This document shows, in pieces, positions 58,670 to 64,000 of a DNA stretch of 64,000 nucleotides. The notes below the pieces were generated by a model. It worked only from the letters and a program-made list of their open reading frames with translations, made no database searches and had not been told where the DNA came from. The stretch spans positions 372,001 to 436,000 of the forward strand of contig JACKNG010000002.1 of assembly GCA_024235015.1 (NCBI GenBank). Direction: 5' to 3'. The stretch is from Gammaproteobacteria bacterium. GTDB lineage: Bacteria > Pseudomonadota > Gammaproteobacteria > Ga0077536. How positions within the stretch are numbered: the first letter of the stretch is position 1; each line of letters begins with the position of its first letter. Position numbers and translations under genes: made by a program.

Positions 58670-59539
58670 TCAGGCGGCGCGTCGGCGCCGCCGGGCGGCA
58701 CCGGCCAGGCCCAGCATGGTGAGGCCGAGTGCAGCCGGCTCGGGCACCGAGGTGTTGGGCGGCGGCGGGTTGGTGAAGCTCGCTTCGCCCTCGATGACGT
58801 CGTTGGCACAACTCATCGCCCAGTGCAGGGCGAGCGAATTGATCGCGCCGGGCAGCGGGTTCCAGTTGTTCCACAGGCTGGTGCCGGCAAGGTCGACGGT
58901 GAATGTGACCTTGCTGCCGTCGACCACCGAAAACGTCCCGTCGATGCCGGTATCGGAGACCGTGTTCGAAGCACGGTCGACTGCGACTTCCTGGCCGTTG
59001 CGGTAGGTCGCGCCCGACATGAAATCCTGGCTCAGCAGCGTGTTCTGGTCGTTGGTCCCGCTCAGGGAGTAGAGCGACACGGTGCTCGGGCCATCACTCC
59101 AGCGGCTGACGTCGAAGGACAGACCGTACTCCCACACCGTGCCGTTGCTGTTGTCGTCGCCGTTGTAGGGCGCCGTGCCATAGGGCGACCAGCTGCTGGC
59201 CAGGAACAGGTCGCCGTAGCCGATACCCTGGCTGATGCCATTAATCTTGCTCGCGGTCTTGTTGGTGTAGCCGCTGTACAGCTTCTGGTCGCCGGCGCCG
59301 GCGAAGCCGGTGAAGATGTCGACGGTGAGGACCGAGCCGGCCAGCGACATCTCTGCACGGTCGATGTTGAACAGGTTGTACTGCGCCGCCGAGCTGATGA
59401 CGTCGTTGTAACCGTGACCATTGCTGCCGTGGTAGCCGTCGGCGATGGTGACCGGGGTGGCGGACACCGTCCCGCCCCAGGCCAGCACGGCAAGGGCGAC
59501 GCCTGTAGCGATGCGTTGTTTGTTATTCACGTTTTTCAT
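58670..59539 (-). CDS. PEP-CTERM sorted secreted protein
   Basis: A 289-residue exported protein. The signal peptide runs to about residue 27 (MKNVNNKQRIATGVALAVLA, then WGGTVSA). The body is Ser/Gly/Asn-rich with VTIADGYHGSNGHGYNDVIS, NLFNIDRAEMSLAGSVLTVD and SLALHWAMSCANDVIEGEA; it resembles beta-sandwich exoproteins. The C-terminal tripartite signal is complete: VPEP, then the hydrophobic AALGLTMLGLAGA, then ARRRRRAA. Such proteins are processed by exosortase and usually serve in extracellular matrix or floc formation. The exosortase gene is not in this window. The decayed neighbour downstream may be a related protein. Confidence 0.92.
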   Translation of the reverse strand: MKNVNNKQRIATGVALAVLAWGGTVSATPVTIADGYHGSNGHGYNDVISSAAQYNLFNIDRAEMSLAGSVLTVDIFTGFAGAGDQKLYSGYTNKTASKINGISQGIGYGDLFLASSWSPYGTAPYNGDDNSNGTVWEYGLSFDVSRWSDGPSTVSLYSLSGTNDQNTLLSQDFMSGATYRNGQEVAVDRASNTVSDTGIDGTFSVVDGSKVTFTVDLAGTSLWNNWNPLPGAINSLALHWAMSCANDVIEGEASFTNPPPPNTSVPEPAALGLTMLGLAGAARRRRRAA

Positions 59540-59896
59540 ACCCCTAGGGTTCCAGGATTGGTCGGCCGCGCCGATGGCGACCTCGATTGGCGGCTAGACT
59601 AATCGTGTCCGCGAACGGCGTGTGTCAACCTTTGTCAACGCCCGGGGCAAGTGCCAACCATTACCGCATTTGCCGCAGATGCAGCCTATGACTGCAAACT
59701 TGTGTAGCAGCTTGGTGGCCATTTCGCGGGGCGCACACGCGCCGGCAAAGGGGTGGCCAGCGGCGGTCGCACCCGTTGCACACGGCTTGCACTCGGGCGC
59801 CGACCTGCCCAGGATTGCGCCGTCGCACGTGCGACGCCACATGCTTCCCACCACCTGGCGCCAGCGCGCCACCCAGGTTCCCAGGAGGAAACCCCG
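59540..59896. other. Divergent intergenic region, PEP-CTERM gene and DUF1330 gene
   Basis: These 357 bases hold the upstream signals of the minus-strand PEP-CTERM gene and the plus-strand DUF1330 gene. The part 59600-59715 is clearly less G+C-rich than its surroundings and contains a short direct repeat (TGTCAAC twice at 59622-59639). I saw no gene and no certain promoter boxes. AGGAGG at 59883-59888 is the DUF1330 ribosome-binding site. Confidence 0.5.
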
Positions 59897-60178
59897 ATGA
59901 CTGCTTACGTCTCCGTACTCGCCACCATCAAGGATGCCGACAAGATGCAGGAATACGCCGGCGGTGCCGGCCCCACCGTCGTCGCCCACGGCGGCGAGGT
60001 GGTCTGTCGTGGACCGAGCGAACTCCTGCACGGCAGTTCCGGGCACAGCGTGATGGTGGTGCTGAAGTTTCCCAGCCGGCAGGCCGCCAAGGACTGGTAT
60101 GCCTCGGCCGAGTACCAGGCCCTCATCCCGACGCGCAACGCGGCCATGGATGCGGTTTTCGTCCTCGGCGGCGAATGA
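59897..60178 (+). CDS. DUF1330 family protein
   Basis: A 93-residue ferredoxin-like-fold (dimeric alpha-beta barrel) protein. MTAYVSVLATIKDADKMQEY, VVAHGGEVVCRGPSELL, MVVLKFPSRQAAKDWYASAE and YQALIPTRNAAMDAVFVL follow the DUF1330 pattern exactly, including the Trp-Tyr pair. The biochemical role of the family is unknown; members are often found in stress-linked operons. The start at 59897 is fixed by AGGAGG 9 bases upstream. It is convergent with the MarR gene, with a 22-base gap. Confidence 0.9.
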   Translation: MTAYVSVLATIKDADKMQEYAGGAGPTVVAHGGEVVCRGPSELLHGSSGHSVMVVLKFPSRQAAKDWYASAEYQALIPTRNAAMDAVFVLGGE

Positions 60179-60200
60179 GACGCGCGGGCGGCGGCGCCGC

Positions 60201-60548
60201 TCAGGCCGCTGCCGTCGCCCGTGGCCAGCGCGCGAAGAAGCGCCGCCCCCGGGCCGTCAGGTAGACCTGCTTGCGGCGCAGGTTCAGCGGATCGACCCGC
60301 AACTCGATCAGGCCCGGACCGGGCGTCTTGCGCGAAGTCAGGGCGCTCAGGTCGGCGAGGTTGCGCGACAGCGCCGTGATCGAAATGTCGCCGAGCGTGC
60401 CCAGCAACTCGCTCTGGCTGGCGCCCTCGTTGCCATACACCGCGACGAGGACGAGCAACCGCTGCACGGTTACGTCGGGGCCCAGCGTACGCCGGGCGTA
60501 ACGCAGGGTTTTCTCCAACGCGACGAGATCGAGCAAGGCCTCTGCCAT
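60201..60548 (-). CDS. MarR-family transcriptional regulator
   Basis: A 115-residue winged-helix regulator. The ATG at 60546-60548 is preceded by GGGGGAAC, and the longer frame to 60611 would run through the shared operator region. The helix-turn-helix is EGASQSELLGTLGDISITALSRNLADLSAL (outlined at about residues 41-70), followed by the wing SRKTPGPGLIELRVDPLNLRRKQVYLTARG. It is slightly shorter than average MarR (about 140) and lacks some of the N-terminal helix. It is divergent from dps, with three half-sites between them, and is likely to control both. Confidence 0.87.
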   Translation of the reverse strand: MAEALLDLVALEKTLRYARRTLGPDVTVQRLLVLVAVYGNEGASQSELLGTLGDISITALSRNLADLSALTSRKTPGPGLIELRVDPLNLRRKQVYLTARGRRFFARWPRATAAA

Positions 60549-60586
60549 GGGCCGTTCCCCCGGGTAGGATTGTCCTGCGATTCTTC

Positions 60587-60608
60587 CGCAATATTTGCGA
60601 TAACGCAA
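60587..60608. promoter_or_regulatory. Regularly spaced half-sites between marR and dps
   Basis: CGCAA (60587-60591), TTGCG (60595-60599) and CGCAA (60604-60608) give two overlapping inverted repeats, CGCAATATTTGCG and TTGCGATAACGCAA, which share the central half-site. The patch is A+T-rich and lies between the starts of the divergent MarR-family and dps genes. MarR proteins bind such palindromes as dimers, and overlapping sites would allow control of both promoters. Confidence 0.65.
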
Positions 60609-60651
60609 CAATTAGGGTAGCATGGGCCTTCGTTCGTTACGTGGAGGATGC

Positions 60652-61176
60652 ATGACCCAACCGCAGTTGAAACATACCAATACGACCCCGACTACCGCTC
60701 CGACGACGCCGCCGAAGTTCTCGCGCAATCACGCCGCGAACACCTCGATCGAGCACCAGCTCTGCACCGTGCTGGCCGACACCTACCTGCTCATGCTCAA
60801 CACCCAGGGCCTGCACTGGAACGGCGAAGGCCGTGCCTTTTACGGCCTGCACAAGCTGACCGAGGAGCAATACCAGGCGTTGTTCGCCGCGATCGACGAC
60901 ATCGCCGAGCGCGTGCGCGCCATGGGCCACCCGGCGCCGCAGTCCTTCGCCCAGCTCGACCGGCTCGCGACCCTGGACACGCTCACCCCGGCCACCCCGG
61001 TGCCCACCCAACTCGAGCGCCTGGCCGAGATGAACCTCGAACTCGCCCGGCGCATCAAGACCGTGATCGCCGAGGCGGAAACGGTCGGCGACATCGCGAC
61101 CAGCGACCTGCTCGGCGCGCGTGTGCGCATCCACGAGAAGGCCGCCTGGCTGCTGCGCGCGGTGGCCCAGGACTGA
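60652..61176 (+). CDS. dps: Dps, DNA-protecting ferritin-like protein
   Basis: A 174-residue Dps-type protein. The ATG at 60652 follows GGAGGATGC; an ATG at 60622 is also in frame but adds only ten residues before the ribosome-binding site. The Thr/Pro/Lys-rich N-terminus could be a DNA-binding tail. LHWNGEGRAFYGLHKLTEEQ (about 50-69) and AAIDDIAERVRAMGH (about 75-89) hold the His, Asp and Glu residues of the inter-subunit ferroxidase centre. A dodecamer storing iron and quenching peroxide is expected. It is divergent from a MarR-family gene whose probable operators lie just upstream. Confidence 0.94.
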   Translation: MTQPQLKHTNTTPTTAPTTPPKFSRNHAANTSIEHQLCTVLADTYLLMLNTQGLHWNGEGRAFYGLHKLTEEQYQALFAAIDDIAERVRAMGHPAPQSFAQLDRLATLDTLTPATPVPTQLERLAEMNLELARRIKTVIAEAETVGDIATSDLLGARVRIHEKAAWLLRAVAQD

Positions 61177-61224
61177 ACGTTCGCGGGTCGCGGGAGACAC
61201 CATGCGCCGGGGTATACTCCGGCC

Positions 61225-62156
61225 ATGGCACTCCACCCGCAGGCCCAGGCCATCGTCGACGCCGCCAACGCCGCCGGCGTCCCGTTCGAGGCCACCGATC
61301 ATCATGCCGTGCGCAGCGGCTACGCCGCTGCCACGCGCTTCTACGTCCATCCCAGCCCGGCGCTGGCCGAAGTCAGCGATCTCGCCTTCCCCGGCCCGGC
61401 CGATCAGCGCCCGCTGCGCCTGTACCGCCCAGCGCGCGGCAGCGCCGCCGGCCCGGCGCCGGTGCTGGTGTTCTTCCACGGCGGCGGCTGGGTGGTCGGC
61501 GACCTCGACAGCCATGACCACCTGTGCCGCTACCTCGCCGCCGAGGCCGGGGTTGCGATCGTCGCGGTCGATTACCGCCTCGCCCCGGAACACCGTTTCC
61601 CGGCGGCCTTCGACGACGCCGTCGCGGCGACGCGCTGGGTCGCGCGCAACGCCGCGACACTCGACCTCGATGCCGCCCGCATCGCGGTCGGCGGCGACTC
61701 CGCCGGCGGCAACCTCGCCGCCGGCGTCGCCCTCGCCCTGCGTGGCGAACTCCCTCTCACCCAGCAACTGCTGATCTACCCCGCGGTGGATTTCACCGCC
61801 GACAACGCCTCGCTGCGCGACAACGCCAGCGGCTACATGCTGACGACCCGCGCCATGGACCAGTTCGCCGACTGGTATCTCGGTGACCCCGCGTTGAAGC
61901 GCGACTGGCGTGCCTCGCCCGCCCGGGCCGCCGACCACGCCGGGGTGGCGCCGGCAACGGTGATCACGGCCGGTTACGACCCGCTGCGCGACGAGGCGCT
62001 GGCCTACGTCGAAACCCTGCGCGCCGCCGGGGTTGCCGTCGCGGCGCGCAATTACCCCGACATGATCCACGGCTTCGCGCGCATGGGGGGCAAGCTCGAC
62101 ACCGCGCGCGAGGCGCTCGACTACGCTGCCGCCGAGCTGCGCGCGGCACTCCGCCC

Positions 62157-62160
<4 letters not shown>
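61225..62160 (+). CDS. Hormone-sensitive-lipase-type alpha/beta hydrolase
   Basis: A 311-residue esterase of the HSL (family IV) group. The oxyanion motif HGGGW is in VLVFFHGGGWVVGDLDSHDH (about 84-103). The nucleophile elbow is RIAVGGDSAGGNLAAGVAL (Ser near 160), and the acid/base pair is in TAGYDPLRDEALAYVE (Asp near 252) and YPDMIHGFARMGG (His near 283). Members cleave short-chain esters and lactones. It overlaps the following monooxygenase by four bases (ATGA), and the third gene of this run is a luciferase-like oxidoreductase. Confidence 0.93.
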
Positions 62161-63365
<1,205 letters not shown>

Positions 63366-63371
63366 GCGCGC

Positions 63372-64000
63372 ATGGAGCCACGCGAACTTGCCCTGGGCCT
63401 GTTGCTGCCGAGCTGGACGGGAGCGATGGACGGGGTCACGCCGCGGGTGCGCGAGGTGGTCGAGATCGCTCGCCTGGCCGAGGCGGTCGGTTTCGACTCG
63501 GTGTGGATGAGCGATCATCTCTACTACGAACCCCACACCGATTTCCGCGTCGTCGGGGTCGAACTGCCGGACGAGTTCGCCGGGGTCAAGAACGGCCAGT
63601 GGGAGTGCTTCAGCGTGCTCAACGCGGTCGCCGCGGTGACCACGCGGGTCACCCTCGGCACCCTGGTCGCCAACACCGGCTTCCGCAACCCCGCCCTGCT
63701 TGCGCGCATGGCCGCCACCCTCGACGACTTCAGCGACGGCCGTGTGATCCTCGGCCTCGGCGCCGGCGATTTCGTCACCGAGCACCGCGCGCTGGGCTAT
63801 CCCTTCGAGCGCCGCGTGTCACGGTTCGAGGAAGCACTCGCCATCATCCGGCCGCTGCTGCGCGGCGAAACGGTCGACTTCACGGGCGAGTTCCAACGCT
63901 GCGAGCAGGCCGCGCTGCTGCCGCCGGCGGCGCGGGCCGGCGGGCCACCGATCATGATCGGGTCGCTCGAGGGCCGCCCGCGCATGTCGCGCCTGGTCGC
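63372..64000 (+). CDS. LLM-class flavin-dependent oxidoreductase (partial, truncated by window end)
   Basis: The first about 210 residues of a luciferase-like TIM-barrel protein run off the end of the window. MEPRELALGLLLPSW begins the family barrel, followed by RLAEAVGFDSVWMSDHLYYE (about 36-55), TLGTLVANTGFRNPALLARM (about 95-114), and DDFSDGRVILGLGAGDF (about 119-135). It starts six bases after the monooxygenase, so it is probably co-transcribed with the hydrolase and monooxygenase, making a small catabolic operon of which the end is unseen. Confidence 0.88.
   Translation, partial: MEPRELALGLLLPSWTGAMDGVTPRVREVVEIARLAEAVGFDSVWMSDHLYYEPHTDFRVVGVELPDEFAGVKNGQWECFSVLNAVAAVTTRVTLGTLVANTGFRNPALLARMAATLDDFSDGRVILGLGAGDFVTEHRALGYPFERRVSRFEEALAIIRPLLRGETVDFTGEFQRCEQAALLPPAARAGGPPIMIGSLEGRPRMSRLV

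Overview
The window is G+C-rich chromosomal DNA (visibly well above 60 percent; not computed) with tightly packed genes, many four-base ATGA overlaps, Shine-Dalgarno sites of the GGAGG type, outer-membrane lipoproteins, a two-partner secretion system, a type II citrate synthase, a YdbH/YdbL pair and PEP-CTERM proteins. Together these point to a Gram-negative proteobacterium, most likely a gammaproteobacterium of an environmental, catabolically versatile lineage (Nevskiales- or Immundisolibacter-like). The lineage is an inference, since no rRNA or other marker gene is present. I saw no tRNA, rRNA, CRISPR array, prophage or intact insertion sequence.

Layout. 1-3400: the tail of an NTF2/lumazine-binding-like gene, dinB flanked by two palindromic GGGGACAG elements, a luciferase-like oxidoreductase and a vapBC toxin-antitoxin pair with its operator. 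3490-12340: an IclR regulator followed by a B12-dependent acyl-CoA mutase (separate catalytic and cobalamin subunits), its MeaB chaperone, a P-type cation ATPase, an acyl-CoA dehydrogenase and a ring-cleaving dioxygenase, read as a carbon-catabolism module. 12440-21055: a signalling block of PAS histidine kinase, Rcp1-type receiver, two GGDEF-EAL proteins and a very large CheB-CheR-PAS-kinase fusion, in which two convergent pairs overlap at their 3' ends. 21304-26199: aminotransferase, BON lipoprotein, DUF1636, FAH-family hydrolase, flavin monooxygenase.

26381-42545 lies entirely on the minus strand. It holds the two-partner secretion operon tpsB - double-FecR protein - 2601-residue tpsA (with about 24 DUF5650-like repeats), a Ycf46-like AAA+ ATPase, a third palindromic element, MaoC, gltA, a TauE/SafE permease and the YdbL-like lipoprotein. 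42837-50963 mixes a lipoprotein-MFS pair, a methyltransferase, an NTF2-like protein, the AsmA-like YdbH protein, a glycosyltransferase, an AraC regulator and a divergent cytochrome P460.

51012-56578 is a compact five-gene minus-strand operon: quinone oxidoreductase, ThDP enzyme, luciferase-like oxidoreductase, enol-lactonase-like hydrolase, GST. 56670-59539 holds small secreted proteins, a beta-propeller-like protein and a PEP-CTERM protein followed by what looks like a decayed relative. 60201-61176 is a divergent marR-dps pair with three regularly spaced half-sites between the genes. The window ends in a hydrolase, a flavin monooxygenase and a truncated luciferase-like oxidoreductase in one plus-strand run.

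The most unusual observations are the mutase active site (the dicarboxylate-recognition Tyr and Arg are kept, but the canonical GYH motif is GAH), the split YdbL/YdbH pair, the repeat-rich exoprotein with a double-FecR partner, and the GGGGACAG palindromes.
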